Source: Lineus longissimus (Eukaryota > Nemertea > Pilidiophora > Heteronemertea > Lineidae). From it: a stretch of DNA of 64,000 nucleotides. The notes beneath the pieces were generated by a model. That model saw only the letters and a program-made list of their open reading frames with translations, had not been told where the DNA came from and searched no databases. This document shows positions 1 through 10,309 of the stretch, piece by piece. Numbering within the stretch: the first letter of the stretch is position 1; the number at the start of each line of letters is the position of its first letter. Position numbers and translations under genes: made by a program. The DNA lies in the NCBI RefSeq assembly GCF_910592395.1, contig NC_088315.1, positions 16,537,808-16,601,807 on the forward strand. The letters are read 5' to 3'.

Positions 1-440
1 GGCCACTTCATCTTTCAAACCACTATTCTCTCTCTCTCTAAGTCAGTTACCTTCCTGTTGAGATGAGCGATGTCTTCGGTTGCCCTCCCCAAAGTTTCCT
101 TTAGGAGGCTCATAGTTTCGTTTTGAAAAGCGTTCATCCTTCTCTCTAAGTTCTGCTCGAACTGTTCAATAATCTCTTCAACCCCCTCGATGAGCTTGTT
201 TTCGGTTGCCATTTCTGCTATATCCTCAGTGGATTCAGTCTCACACAAATTACTATCACTCTCCTCGTCTATTAAGCCTGTATTCAGTTCTGGTTCACCA
301 GGTTTTATTTTTTTCTTAGAATGTTCCTTTTCAGGTGAAATTGAACTGCTACTTGAACTTCTGCTACTGCGCTTTCTTTTGAAGTAGTCTAGTATTCCTC
401 CTTCCTTGCATGTTGTAAGTATTTTCATCATATCGAGCAT
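1..440 (-). CDS. Coiled-coil ORF, probable non-LTR ORF1 N-terminus, partial
   Basis: ATG at 440, reading leftward for 141 codons to a stop at 15-17. The N-terminal half is basic and very Ser-rich (Ser run near residues 25-35), then acidic. From about residue 85 to 138 it is a strong coiled coil in which hydrophobic residues recur among Glu, Arg, Asn and Lys. This layout resembles LINE-type ORF1 proteins, but no diagnostic motif is present, so the family is an inference. The stop follows a (GA)n coding run at 30-42. The alternative frame stays open to the window edge, so the ORF probably continues off the edge and is interrupted here by a slippage frameshift. Confidence 0.4.
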
Positions 441-1179
441 TGAAACGATGAAAAGTCATAAATACGCGAATGAAGACTAGAATAATGTTTGATGAGTCTC
501 GTAGATGTAATTATACCAAACGATGGCACAAATCTAACACGATATCTTGCGATTTTTTAAGGACCTTGCCGCAGCAGACGAATGCTCATAGTCATGATAC
601 ATACAGGCCATGTGAACAGGGCTTTGGCGCGTTTTTCAAAGACGCGGCCCTTCCAGCATGTCCAATGCTTGGTATTCATAGCAGTATACGGGGCAACCCT
701 TGTTCGATGTGAACTTGTGGAAACGTTTATGATTGAAAACCTTCACACATTGATCAAACATGTATGCTGATAGCCTGGGACTGATAGTAACATGCCTTTT
801 TATTAATTTTTTCAGGTGGGATTCATCATAGCGTGCAGCACACAGGTCGCTGTACGGATAGTTGAACCAGGGGTAATATTATTGCACCATGGACATTCTT
901 ACAATTCAATCAGGCTACGTTCATGTATGGCCAGCTGTGGTCAGATATACAGTACTAGATGGCTACGCATACGATGTTAAAGTGACTATGCCGGAAAGGG
1001 TTTTGAAACCCTTTAAAGCCCGTACCATCTTTTTATATATTATATATATTTTTTTTTATATCGATGTTGATGATGCTAATCCTGTAAATATTGGTCTTTA
1101 TCATAAAAGTCCTGTAAAGAACAAAGCTCTTAAAAAGAGGTTGCGTACATGATATAATTGAGCCTAGTCAAGAGTGAGT

Positions 1180-1780
1180 GGTCCAGTCCTTGTCTTTTAA
1201 TCCCCAAGAAGAATGGTAGCTGCAGGGTGGTTCATGATTACCGTTGTGTTAACCTACTTACGGAAACGGATTGTTTTCCGAACAAAAGACTGGATGACTG
1301 CATTGGAAAAGTCCAAATACATCAGCACCTATGACATGCTGTAGGGTATTGGGGCGTACCTCTCTCTGATAGACCAAGGATGTATCAGCTTTTGATACCC
1401 CTACCGGTTTATATCGTTACAAAGTCATGCCGATGGGTCTTTAAAATGCTTCAATCAGCTAGCTGTGGGCGTTTGATGATCATGAATCGGGTGATGGCGA
1501 GAATGAGCAATGCAGAATGTTTTCAGGACGACTCTATTCTAGGTGACGATTCATTTGAAGCACACTGCTATGCGGTCATTCTTTGAACGAATCAGTGATA
1601 TGCTGGCCTCAATTTTAATTTGGTCAAGAGCGAGATCTTCCGTGGTCAGGTGATCTATCTCGGCCACGTTAGTTCTTAGGCACGGCCTAGTTAGACCCGA
1701 TAGACTTGATCGTTGGCGACCCGGCGTTTTCGAATTTGTTTTCGATTCTGAAGCCAAATGTTTGAGTATTTAGTCACTGG
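1180..1780 (+). pseudogene. Degenerate Gypsy-type reverse transcriptase fragment
   Basis: Across shifting + frames the translation follows the Gypsy RT palm. A LIPKKNGSCRVVHDYR-like start lies near 1195, then a GYWGVPLSDRPR stretch near 1348, a YRYKVMPMGL stretch near 1411, a QDDSILGDD box near 1530 (the YxDD region, with the tyrosine lost) and a RGQVIYLGHV stretch near 1640. Several frameshifts and stops separate these blocks. No integrase, protease or LTR was seen on either side, so this is an old isolated fragment. Confidence 0.7.
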
Positions 1781-1877
1781 CATCTGCAAAGTTTGCTGAC
1801 AATCATCTTTCCGTCTGATACTCCCATGAAGGTAGGATCGCTGTTGTTCAGGTGAAAAACTGTTTTTGTTCAGGTTT

Positions 1878-1930
1878 TTAGCTCACCTCTTAGCAGAGGT
1901 GAGCTTATCCCATACCGTGGCGTCCGTCGT

Positions 1931-1962
<32 letters not shown>

Positions 1963-2144
1963 CGTCGTCGTCCGTCGTCCGTTAGCAGGGCACGTTTCGT
2001 AACTGTTAGAGCTATTGAGTTAAAACTTGGTACACATGTACCCTTATGTAATGACACCTTGGAGACCAAGTTTCGGTCCGATTCGTTTCATGGTTTGGCC
2101 ACCAGGGGGCCAAACGTTAAAAGTGAAAATATGCAATATCTCCC
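1878..2144 (+). repeat. Stem-headed CGTCCGTC repeat
   Basis: A perfect short hairpin (GCTCACCTCT / AGAGGTGAGC, about 1881-1905) is followed by a (CGTCGT/CCGTCGT)n tract at about 1920-1983. After that comes a unit whose wording (GGTACACATGTACCC, CCACCAGGGGGC) also occurs in the tandem units at 3346-3990. I recall similar repeats being common in lophotrochozoan genomes, but no search was made. The truncated TTAA element at 2149 is inserted into this unit. Confidence 0.7.
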
Positions 2145-2447
2145 TTAAAGGCCATATATCAAGGTTTTTTGCCATTTTCTGCTGTAAGACGATTTCAAAA
2201 GTGTACCTAACACTTTATACAATACAGAAAACCAAATGCAATTAGCTCCATCCATTTTGAAGATATAGCCAATTATGTGTTTGACAACTTGATTACCTAA
2301 TCAGGCTAGCAACTGGCTTGTTAGAGCCAGGCGGCGGGTTCAGCAAAAGTTGTGATGTAGATCAGGTTATCTGTACATGTCATGCAATCATAAAAGCAGG
2401 AGGGCCTTAATTAATTATGCACCTGGAAGTAATGTGTTTCATTCACT

Positions 2448-2753
2448 ATGGTGTATTGTGTGGCTCCAAATTGTGTCAAGGATAGCACAAAGAACAATCG
2501 AATGACGGATGGGACCCATTTTCATGAATTTCCAAAGCCAGTTGAACGAGAGAGGAGGAAGCTGTGGATTCGGAAGTGCAAACGTTTGGAGTGTTGGAAG
2601 CCTGGGCCTTCGGCCAAACTTTGCAGTGATCACTTTATCGATACGGATTATCACATGAAGCCGGATATCTGCATCCAACTGAATATTAAATGCCACTTGT
2701 TAAAAACAGCTGTTCCAACCATGTCAATTGCATTTAATGCCCGCGGCTACTGA
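2448..2753 (+). CDS. THAP-domain protein, truncated copy
   Basis: 101 codons from ATG. The THAP zinc-finger features are visible: Cys4 and Cys9 (C-x4-C), a conserved FHEFPKP stretch, a Trp (LWIRKC) and a C-x2-H pair in LCSDHF, ending in the family's AVP motif near residues 88-90. THAP domains are DNA-binding C2CH fingers found in P, Kolobok and related transposases. After AVP the reading departs from its paralogue at 58931: about 180 bp present there are missing here, so the C-terminus (MSIAFNARGY) is novel and probably meaningless. Confidence 0.85.
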   Translation: MVYCVAPNCVKDSTKNNRMTDGTHFHEFPKPVERERRKLWIRKCKRLECWKPGPSAKLCSDHFIDTDYHMKPDICIQLNIKCHLLKTAVPTMSIAFNARGY

Positions 2754-2928
2754 GGTCGGTTGTTATACATAATGTTTAGGTCCTATTGGGGCCTGTGATA
2801 CCGCATAGTGTCTTCTTGTGTTCCAGCCATAGCAAGGTGATAGCGACACAGGTCAGTGTCAGTGACAGCCACTGTCAATGACAGATTATTGTCATCTGAC
2901 ATCTAGGCCTATCTAACGTTGCACGGCA

Positions 2929-3300
2929 TTATATCGTCACGTCAAGATGATTGTGCATAATACCGTCACTTTTCAATAGTAGTTCAGCGTCATGACATAA
3001 CTGGCGATACAACACTGACGAGGCGAAACAATATTGTGCAACATTAGTCTGTTCAAAAATCATACATGTTATGCATCTGCAACCGTCTATCAATGTCTTC
3101 TTTGCTATATCGGCAGGTCTGCCATGCAAATTGATTAACCACAAATTCTAATCACTTTCGTCCGAATGATCACTCTCATTATGATCTAGTGATATTAATG
3201 GCTCGAACATGTACGGCTCAACGTTTAAATATCCTTCTGTATCGACCAAAACATCCTCAAATTCACTGCTCTCACTCTCTGAACTGTATGCGGAAGCCAT
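2929..3300 (-). pseudogene. Acidic Cys-motif ORF, copy 1, broken
   Basis: Counterpart of the 104-codon ORF at 59671-59985. The acidic N-terminal part (ATG at 3300) and the Cys-x-Cys-x2-Cys part (GCRCITCMI) survive. A replacement at about 3138-3152 removes the bases that join them in the other copy, so the frame is lost. It lies opposite the THAP gene inside the same element. Confidence 0.6.
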
Positions 3301-3345
3301 CTTGCTTTGTTCTGACTGACCTGATCTACGTCATCAAAAAATCCC

Positions 3346-3990
3346 CAAGGTCACAGAGGTCAAATGGTGTAAATTGGCCGTTAGGATGTAACGATGGCAC
3401 GTTTCTAAACTGCAATGGCTATTGATACCAAATTTGGTACACATTTACCCCTTAGTCAGGTGATCTTAGGGACCGAAGTTTGGTCCAATATGATTCACCA
3501 CTTGACCACCAGGGGGCAAAATCCAAAAACCTTAAAAATGTGATTATTCCTTAACTTCTTGCCCGATTGCCACCAATTTGATATCATGGGTACATCTAAC
3601 CACCATACAGTATATGTCACACAGGTTTTTAATTTGACCTTCTTGTCAAGGTCACAGAGGTCAAATGGCGTAAATTCGCCGTCAGGCCGTAACTATGGCA
3701 CGTTTCTTAACTGCAATGACTATTGATCACAAATTAAGTACACATGTACCCCTTGGTCAGGTGATCTCAGGTACTGAAGTTTGGTGCGATCTGATTTGCC
3801 GTTTGGCCTCCAGGGAGGGGGCCAAATCCTAAATTCTTCAAAATGCCATTATTCCTAGTAATGACTTGCCCGATTGGCACCAATTTTATATCATAGGTAC
3901 ATCTAATTCTAACAACCATTCAATGTGTCACCCGGGTCTTCTTTGATTTGACCTACTTTTCAAGGTCACAGAGGTCGAATGTATTGTAAA
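3346..3990 (+). repeat. Tandem ~300-bp units with DR3 motifs
   Basis: CAAGGTCACAGAGGTC recurs at 3346, 3647 and 3961, giving units of 301 and 314 bp. Each unit contains a GGTACACAT...ACCCCTT stretch, a CCACCAGGGGGC-like stretch (degenerate in unit 2) and a TTGCCCGATTGCCACCAATTT-like stretch (first 20 bases shared). The repeat family is the same as the flanks of the TTAA element at 2149. No ORF of interest. Confidence 0.75.
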
Positions 3991-4585
3991 TTGGCCATTT
4001 TGGGGAAATTGTAATTGCTTGGACCTACATCAAACCTAACACTACATGACACAATACCATGCTCTTTATCCATCTTTCCTCCACATGAGGTGAGCACAAT
4101 GGCCCTGGCCATTTCATTTTTCTACACGATTTTTGAAGTGCCGCCATGTTGTTTCCATTGAGGTTTCCATGGCGCAGCCACACAGTGCAGATGATGATGA
4201 TTTTTATTTTGGAAGTGACTATTTGGCAAGCCCGGCTCACCAAACAGCGCCTTTTTTCTGCCCTGGATGGAGAGCCGAACTCATGCATATTCAACCATCC
4301 AGGAGCTCATTATCATTCGTGGCAACACGGTCAGCAACACTGGAGTTACAGTGAAACGCCTTTAGAAATGCACACTAATGCATTTAACATGCTTATCAGT
4401 TAAATCACGTTTATGACTTTTTTTGTAAATCCATACAGTCATGTACATGTACATGCTTCTTCATGGATTATTGACCAAAACCCGAGTTTAGTAACAGAAA
4501 TTGAATCGAGAGCGGGAAGTCGGCCATTGTTAAATATGCGCATATAAATTCGAATATGACGTCACTGCTCTCTGATTGGCCAACA
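3991..4585. other. No recognisable gene
   Basis: Only short overlapping ORFs without domain signals. An ATGTACATG microsatellite-like stretch lies at about 4441-4455. A GCAAGCCCGGCTCACCAAACAG stretch near 4227 (first 20 bases quoted in part elsewhere) foreshadows the palindrome cluster just downstream. Confidence 0.5.
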
Positions 4586-4589
4586 TGTT

Positions 4590-4755
4590 GTAACCTCTCC
4601 GGCTCGCCAAAGAGGGTAGTATTTTTGCCCTGTTTGGCAAGCCCGGCTTGCGGAACAGGGTGGCTTTTTAGTGCTGTTTGGCAAGCGGCTCTCCAAACAG
4701 GACAAAAAAAGTTGCCTGTTCGGCGAGCGGCTTGCCAAATAGACCCGGCCTTTTA
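4590..4755. repeat. Cluster of three palindromes
   Basis: Three imperfect hairpins in about 130 bp share one core, CTGTTTGGCAAGC facing GCTTGCCAAACAG. The first arm starts at about 4629, the second at about 4674, the third at about 4712. Each arm pair is separated by only a few bases. A related single arm occurs near 4227. They are not part of an ORF I can recognise. Confidence 0.7.
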
Positions 4756-4759
4756 TTTT

Positions 4760-5725
4760 ATCTCTAGTCGTTTTTGTAACGGCATTAGCTCTTACTCGCA
4801 AATGACTGTGAATTTGCTTCAATGTCAAATCATTTGATATAGTCGTGTGGCTTGAGTAGTGAATGATTTGGTGAACACAAATGATGTGTATTTATCATGA
4901 TCAAGCCAGTTTTTGGAGATGTTACAATGTTAAAAGTTAATCATTTTTAGGGTAGACCTGCTGGTAAACTTTTAGTGCATGTATCGGTGTTAATTCTGGT
5001 GCACGTATAATTAGCCTCTATCCCTTTTACTTGGGGGTTCTACTGTTCAGTGTATTAATAGTAGAGATCATTTTCTTTGTTCATCTTTCCCCAGGTCAAG
5101 ATGCTTTTGTGTGGGATGTGACATATTCGTCCTGTCTCAAGTCAATTCGTCTTGTCTTCCTGTCTTTACTAGGTTGTGACTTAAGTGTCATTCTTTTTGG
5201 ACTGGTGGTGCCGCTGTTCTAGGTCAAGCGCCGCCATCTCCGAACAGATCAACACGTACCATTTTCCTTCTCTGAACTTGTGTAAATTTTCACCATTTAT
5301 TTTCATGTTGTGTTCATCAAATTATCCCTATTCGATTTCTATAACTTTGTGTATCATTCTGAGGCCACGATACCCTCACGAGCCACTACATCGTGACAGT
5401 TATTTTAAAAAAATTGTAATTTCTTTGTAGGGTTAAAATTTGAACAAACAATTCGTATTTTTTTACTTTCAACTTAGTTTCAAATTAGTAAAGCCTTAAA
5501 GCCTTTTAGCAATAGTGCAACCAGTCAATATTGCAGGGTTGCGTATAAAGCCAAGGTACAGGTTTACATGTTATGTGTAGGCCCGGGTATGTAGGGCTTT
5601 ATAGTAGATCGGTTTTGATGAGCCTGTAGCCCTATAAATTGCAAAGACAAGCAACCTTTAGCGCTAACTGGTTAACATGCAGTTTCCATGCGGCCATTAA
5701 CCGATTCGTACAAGGTGTAGACGTC
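4760..5725. other. No recognisable gene
   Basis: AT-rich sequence with short ORFs only. Two hydrophobic small ORFs (5031-5222, 5185-5430) have no motif, splice context or repeat support. I see nothing to annotate. Confidence 0.5.
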
Positions 5726-5743
5726 TAAAATGTCCCAGGTAGA

Positions 5744-6188
5744 ATGTCCGGGATTCTTTTATGCGCTTTATCTGAGCTTTGTTCATGGGCTTTACAGAAC
5801 AACATACCATTATCATTTAGCTTAGAAGCTGAGCAGTTAATGTTAGACGGAATTGAGGACAAATCAAAAAAATCCTTAGTAAAAAAAAATGGAAAGATAC
5901 AGAAACAGGCAGACGTAAACCTGCCCCCGGCCTGAGTTGAAAGAAACAAATGGGGTGTTGTCAGTAAAATATAATAATAAGTACTTTACTATCACTGACA
6001 CAAATGGGAAATGCTATGAGTATAGTACAATGAAAAAATATAATGGGGCAAGAGTAGCTGATTATGTTGCTTCTATTCTCAATACACCTGTTGAAAAGGT
6101 TCTAACTAGGGATGATTTTTGGAGTAGTGTTAAAGGAAAGGGCCCGCCAAAAAATGGGGAGTTTTGGACGGCCCGGTCAAAACCTTAG
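5744..6188 (+). pseudogene. Unrecognised ORF pair, possibly one frameshifted gene
   Basis: Two consecutive open frames (5744-5935 and 5937-6188) read as polar, soluble protein. The second contains YNNKYFTITDTNGKCYEYS and ends where the sequence becomes the inverted-duplicated block at about 6165. A one-base shift near 5930 would join them. I do not recognise a family. They could belong to a host gene or an older transposon. Confidence 0.25.
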
Positions 6189-7110
6189 GCGGGAATAAGG
6201 TTTCATTGATAAATATAAGGAGTTTCAAGGCCCCCAAATTACTTGTAAGGTTCAATAGATACTGGCCTTTCATTGGTTTACAGTTTGCGTATCATTTACA
6301 TACTCTCATCTTGAAAAATATGACAATATTTACGATCACGTTATTGATTTTTGCAACATTTTCGGTAACGCGCCCCTTGCGGATCTGTAAGGTACCATTC
6401 GGATGCTTGAAAAATGTTAGTGGCGTGGCTCCATCTGCTACAGCTGTCACCGCGCCGGTGTTAGTCTCACGTCTTGGCGTCTGCACCACCCTTGGGGAAC
6501 ACCTCAATGCCGTTGGCGTACTGACGAGACCAGCGTCTCTAGAGGCTCCGACATTCGCCATGAGCAGTGACAGCTAGGTCACTTAGCTGGAATGGCCCCA
6601 TCTCCTCTTCACTCATGTTCATTGCCGGCAATTCTGGCAAATATCTTGAGTCGTAATGGTTGTCAAACAAGTCTTGGATAATATGCTGCTCCATTTCTTC
6701 TGTACTGTTCGGATCAGGGGCCTCGCGGCTCTCCACCGGCCCAGAATCCACCGGCGACTCGAAATCCATACTACTATTCTCTCCATTTTCTCCTCTCTCC
6801 AACTCACAACTATCGCTATTGACTGCGTAACATACACTAACATTCTTTCGCTATCATTGCTAACTTCATTTACTAGAACACTGGCCTCTTTGTAGCCGAT
6901 TATGTAACCCATAGTTGAAACACCTGACAGCGCCGCCCGGCATGATACACGTGCTACTGGCATATTTATAACTCGTAGTAAATAAGGTTGTAAAAATATG
7001 CAAATGAGATGCCGTATATGGAAACCATGACGTCACTAAGCAGTGCTTATTTCTGCTACGGGTGGCGCTGTTGCTTGCTTCTGGAGGCGCTATTCAACCT
7101 CTTTAATAAT
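6165..7110 (-). repeat. Arm of a dispersed inverted duplication (partner 29250-29990)
   Basis: Read on the minus strand, 7110 to 6165 matches 29250-29990 on the plus strand. The match begins AGGTTGAATAGCGCCTCCAG and ends GGTTTTGACCGGGCCGT. About 300 bp in the middle (6420-6740) are present here but replaced in the partner by ~90 bp of different sequence. The partner lies inside a Harbinger-like element, so this arm may also be transposon cargo. Confidence 0.8.
6539..6769 (-). CDS. Small acidic ORF, unrecognised
   Basis: First in-frame ATG at 6769 gives 76 codons rich in Glu, Asp, Ser and Pro (MDFESPVDSGPVES start). The open frame extends upstream to a non-ATG codon near 6802. It lies within the duplicated arm at 6165-7110. 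In the partner copy at 29389-29676 the same MDFES start is fused in frame to a longer upstream segment. No domain recognised. It resembles acidic N-termini of transposon accessory proteins, but that is only an impression. Confidence 0.35.
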   Translation of the reverse strand: MDFESPVDSGPVESREAPDPNSTEEMEQHIIQDLFDNHYDSRYLPELPAMNMSEEEMGPFQLSDLAVTAHGECRSL

Positions 7111-7240
7111 GTTCCAGCGGGAGCTGACGCTCCACCACCTGATGAACCATCCACATCATAAAGTTATACTTCTGGAGCGCCAACACGAAGTGACGCGAAG
7201 CTCGCTCCCATTGATTTTCTTTCTCCTCTGACCCTTCTGG

Positions 7241-7615
7241 AGATCCTGTGGGGTTGTGAAACTGAAATTCGGATATGATATACGGGTTAGTCTTGGGAGT
7301 AACTGGTGCGATTTAAACTGGTAGTTGACAGCGGACATTTTTTTTAAATTGACAAGTTTGACACAAGTTGACAGTTTTACCCATTTCGGCCATTTCGGCC
7401 ATTTTCACTCCAAATTTGAATGACGCACCTTATGGCCAGGTTGTCAAAATTTAAAATTAATTTTTTTACCAAACAATTTATTTATATCTGTAGACTTGTT
7501 ACAGCAAATATTTTTTCAATACCTCTCCAAATATGTAATTGGTAGTTAAAAACATGCACTCGTCTAATTGATAGGCCTGGACCCTCCAACCTATGAATAT
7601 TCATTGGTGGTATTG
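7241..7615 (+). mobile_element. MITE, copy 1 (left end missing)
   Basis: Starts inside the family's internal TGTGGGGTTGTGAAACTGAA stretch and runs to a right end of the form ATTCATTGGTGGTATTGTC. The first ~70 bp of the family, including the left inverted repeat, are absent. It abuts copy 2 almost directly. Confidence 0.75.
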
Positions 7616-7625
7616 TCGCACAAAT

Positions 7626-8060
7626 GGAGACAAGACCACCATTAATTTTCCAAGCCATTTCCAGTTATTTCAAATGTCCGCCTTCAAATACTGCGTGGGG
7701 TTGTGAAACTGAAATTCGGATATGATATACGGGTTAGTCTTGGGAGTAACTGGTGCGATTTAAACTGGTAGTTGACCACGGAATTTCTTTTTCTAAATTG
7801 ACAAGTTTGACACAAGTGGACAGTTTTACCCATTTCGGCCATTTTCACTCCAACGTTGAATGACGCCCCCTATGGCCAGGTTGTCAAAATTCAAAATTAA
7901 CTGTTTTGCCAAACAATTTATTTATATCCGGAGACTTATTACAACAAATGTTTTTTCAATACCTCTCCAAATATGTACTTGAGGGTTAAAAACATGCACT
8001 TGTCTAATTGATAGGCCTGGACCCTCCAACCTATGAATATTCATTGGTGGTATTGTCTCT
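7626..8060 (+). mobile_element. MITE, copy 2
   Basis: Full-length, about 435 bp. Its ends are short imperfect inverted repeats: GGAGACAAGACCACCA at the left, and TGGTGGTATTGTCTC-like at the right. No coding capacity. The internal sequence (CGGATATGATATACGGG, TTTCGGCCATTTTCACTCC) is shared by all copies. It forms the left part of the first 2.16-kb tandem unit. Confidence 0.8.
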
Positions 8061-8135
8061 CACCGGAGACTTTGGATGTTTAAGTAACATATAGCCCCGA
8101 AAATAGGTAAGTTAACCCATAGTCATGGTAGATAG

Positions 8136-9398
8136 ACGGTCTATTCCTGTTTCGCCTATTCCTGTTCCGCCTATTCCTGTTCCGCCTATTCCTGTTTCGC
8201 CTAATTCCTGATTCACCTATTTCTGATTCGCCTACTTCCTGTTTCGCCTAATTCCTGTTTCGCCTATTCCTGTTTCGCCTATTCAAATGTATTGCTAACC
8301 TCCCCACAGACGTAGGAATGTGAACCGTCTCTTACTATAGTGTTAAAGGCTATCATTAAAAATAAAGTCTGAAATAATGGATTTAGCGACATGTCAATTA
8401 TTTCAGTATTATTCGGAATAACTTTGGAAAATTATGCATAGCTTACATAGGCTTATGTTTTAGCTTATTTTAAAAGGCAAGAAAAAAAAAAGTAAGAAGG
8501 TTTTACCCTTTCATTAGATTTGAGAAAGGTACTGTTGAAACTTTGCATTAATAGTTTCCAGTAGTCGAAGAGCAAGATTTATATGTGGTTCATATTAATA
8601 GTACGTGGATATGTACTGTCCTAAAGAATTCACTAATTCGAATGATAATCCTTAAGTTTTGTTCTATTTGTCATTGTACTATGCCCTTTGGTGCAACAAT
8701 AATTTGTCTGATGAATGACGATATCGTCATAAGCTGCACGCGAAATCATATATCATGATATGTATTTTCAACCTTGTTTGACTTGATCTGTGCTGTACCT
8801 ACATGCATATTATGTCATGGGTTTTACAGCTGATTTTGATCAAATAATTATGAGAATGTACAGTATTATGTATTTTTATCAAAAACTCATGAATTCCTGT
8901 TTTTGTAAAATAAACGACTGCTTTACTCTACTTAATCTATTAGTTTTTACTGTGTGTCAGTATGGTCCTATGGTCAAATAAGTCCCGGACTGTCCCCGCT
9001 TTCAAGGTGACTCTTTCAAAACAGTCATGGCATGGTTTGTTAACAAAGTTGATGGCATTTGATTAGTCAAATTGTCATCACATCGTTAACATCATCCAAT
9101 TGTCCCCTTACATTTTCCCCATAAAATGGACATGCATTCCCAAGGTTCCCCGTGGGAGAGTCGATTTATTGTAGGAGTACTGGAAAGTAGGCGAAACAGG
9201 AAGTAGGCGAAACAGGAAGTAGGCGAAACAGGAATAGGCCAAACAGGAAATAGGCCAAACAGGAATAGGCCAAACAGGAATAGGCCAAACAGGAATAGGT
9301 GGAACAGGAATAGGCCAAACAGGAATAGGCCAAACAGGAATTTTGTAGACGAAACAGGAATAGGCGAAACAGGAATAGGCGAAACAGGCATAAACCGT
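8136..9398. mobile_element. Foldback element with minisatellite arms, unit 1
   Basis: The left arm (8136-8285) is tandem 15-bp CCTATTCCTGTTTCG units. The right arm (about 9187-9398) is the same array in reverse complement (AATAGGCGAAACAGG). The outer ends also pair: ACGGTCTATTCCTGTTTCG at the left, and the complement of ACGGTTTATGCCTGTTTCG at the right. The ~900-bp middle has no convincing gene. Long inverted arms made of short tandem repeats are typical of Foldback-type elements. No clear target duplication was identified. Confidence 0.7.
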
Positions 9399-9438
9399 TT
9401 GTACACTGTGTTGTGCATCAATTTGAAAACCCGCTTAC

Positions 9439-9606
9439 CTCTTTCGGGAAAAACGGCACCAGCAGCGAATAACCACAAGAGAATAAACCGCTTACGGAGA
9501 TCAAGCTCACAATAAAAACAATATCACAAAACAAAAGTGTGTCCTTTTGCGGCTTCTCTTCCTCCGTATCCTTTCCAAATTCCGTCGATAGAGGTATCTC
9601 CGTCAT
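9439..9606 (-). CDS. First coding exon of an MFS (SLC18B1-like) transporter, copy 1
   Basis: ATG at 9606 opens exactly 56 codons ending at a consensus donor on the minus strand (GAG|GTAAGC, intron from 9438). A charged N-terminus (about 22 residues) leads into a hydrophobic segment at residues 25-50, ending GYSLLVPFFPKE. The PFFPKE ending of the first membrane segment is what I associate with SLC18B1-like vesicular transporters, from memory only. Later exons would lie to the left and were not found here, so this may be a detached exon. It is duplicated at 11594-11761. Confidence 0.5.
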
Positions 9607-9796
9607 CTCTTGGTCAAGGTCATAGTTGTTTTCAATGCAATCATTTGCTGGAGATGAAGAAGATTGGAGAGTTAGAGTTTTTTAAGATAAATTTTGGCTT
9701 GACTTCTGCCTATAACTTCTCTCTTCCTTTTTGTTTTTCTACGCCAAGCCTTCAATGCACTCAAATGTGCGCAGAATGTGCATGTCTTCTACATCA

Positions 9797-10217
9797 AGAG
9801 AAAAGACCACCATTGATTTTCAAAGCCATTTCCAGTTGTTTCAAATGCCCGCCTTCAAATACTGCGTGGGGTTGTGAAACTGAAATTCGGATATGATATA
9901 CGGGCTAGTCTTGGGAGTAACTGGTGCGATTTAAACTGGAAGTTGACCACGGACATTTTTTTTTTAATTGACAAGTTTGACACAAGTGGACAGTTTTACC
10001 CATTTCGGCCATTTTCACTCCAAATTTGAATGGTGCCCCTATGGCCAGCTTGTCAAAAAATTTTACCAAACAATTTCTTTATATCTGTAGACTTGCCACA
10101 GCAAATATTTTTTCAATACCTCTCCAAATATGTACTTGATGGTTAAAAACATGCACTTGTCTAATTGATAGGCCTCGACCCTCCAACCTATGAATATTCA
10201 TTGGTGGTATTGTCTTT
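9797..10217 (+). mobile_element. MITE, copy 3
   Basis: Begins AAAGACCACCATTGATTTTC and ends TGGTGGTATTGTCTTTC. The left inverted repeat is slightly degraded compared with copy 4. It marks the junction between the two 2.16-kb units. Confidence 0.78.
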
Positions 10218-10309
10218 CACCGGAGACTTTGAATGTGCACCGCCATGCTTTGTTTAAGTAACATATAGCCCCGAAAATAGGTAAGTTAACCCATAGTCAT
10301 GGTAGATAG

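Larger units (their letters stand above)
2149..3345 (+). mobile_element. Truncated THAP-bearing TTAA (Kolobok-like) element, copy 1
   Basis: TTAA at 2145-2148 is followed by the terminal sequence AGGCCATATATCAAGG, the same left end as the complete copy at 58631-60222. The two copies are nearly identical across the THAP ORF and the opposing acidic ORF. This copy stops at about 3345, inside the shared TCATCAAAAAATCCCC stretch. The right inverted repeat is missing and tandem ~300-bp repeats follow directly. It lies inside the CGTC-type repeat, whose two halves flank it. Confidence 0.85.

Noticed and set aside
889-1152. 87-codon ORF upstream of the Gypsy RT fragment
   Set aside because: AT-repeat-encoded hydrophobic stretch; no gag or protease motif, so not included in the pseudogene.
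6164-6577. 137-codon plus-strand ORF
   Set aside because: Overlaps the duplicated arm whose coding signal, if any, is on the minus strand; its reading is not preserved in the partner at 29703-29984 beyond the shared bases.
8790-8981. 63-codon ORF, duplicated at 10963-11154
   Set aside because: Conserved only because the 2.16-kb unit is duplicated. No domain, splice sites or codon signal.
9092-9478. 128-codon minus-strand ORF with FLFGLFLFGLF repeats (and its twin at 11265-11633)
   Set aside because: It is the translation of the AGGCGAAACAGG minisatellite arm plus the start of the intron behind the transporter-like exon; the repeat structure explains it fully.
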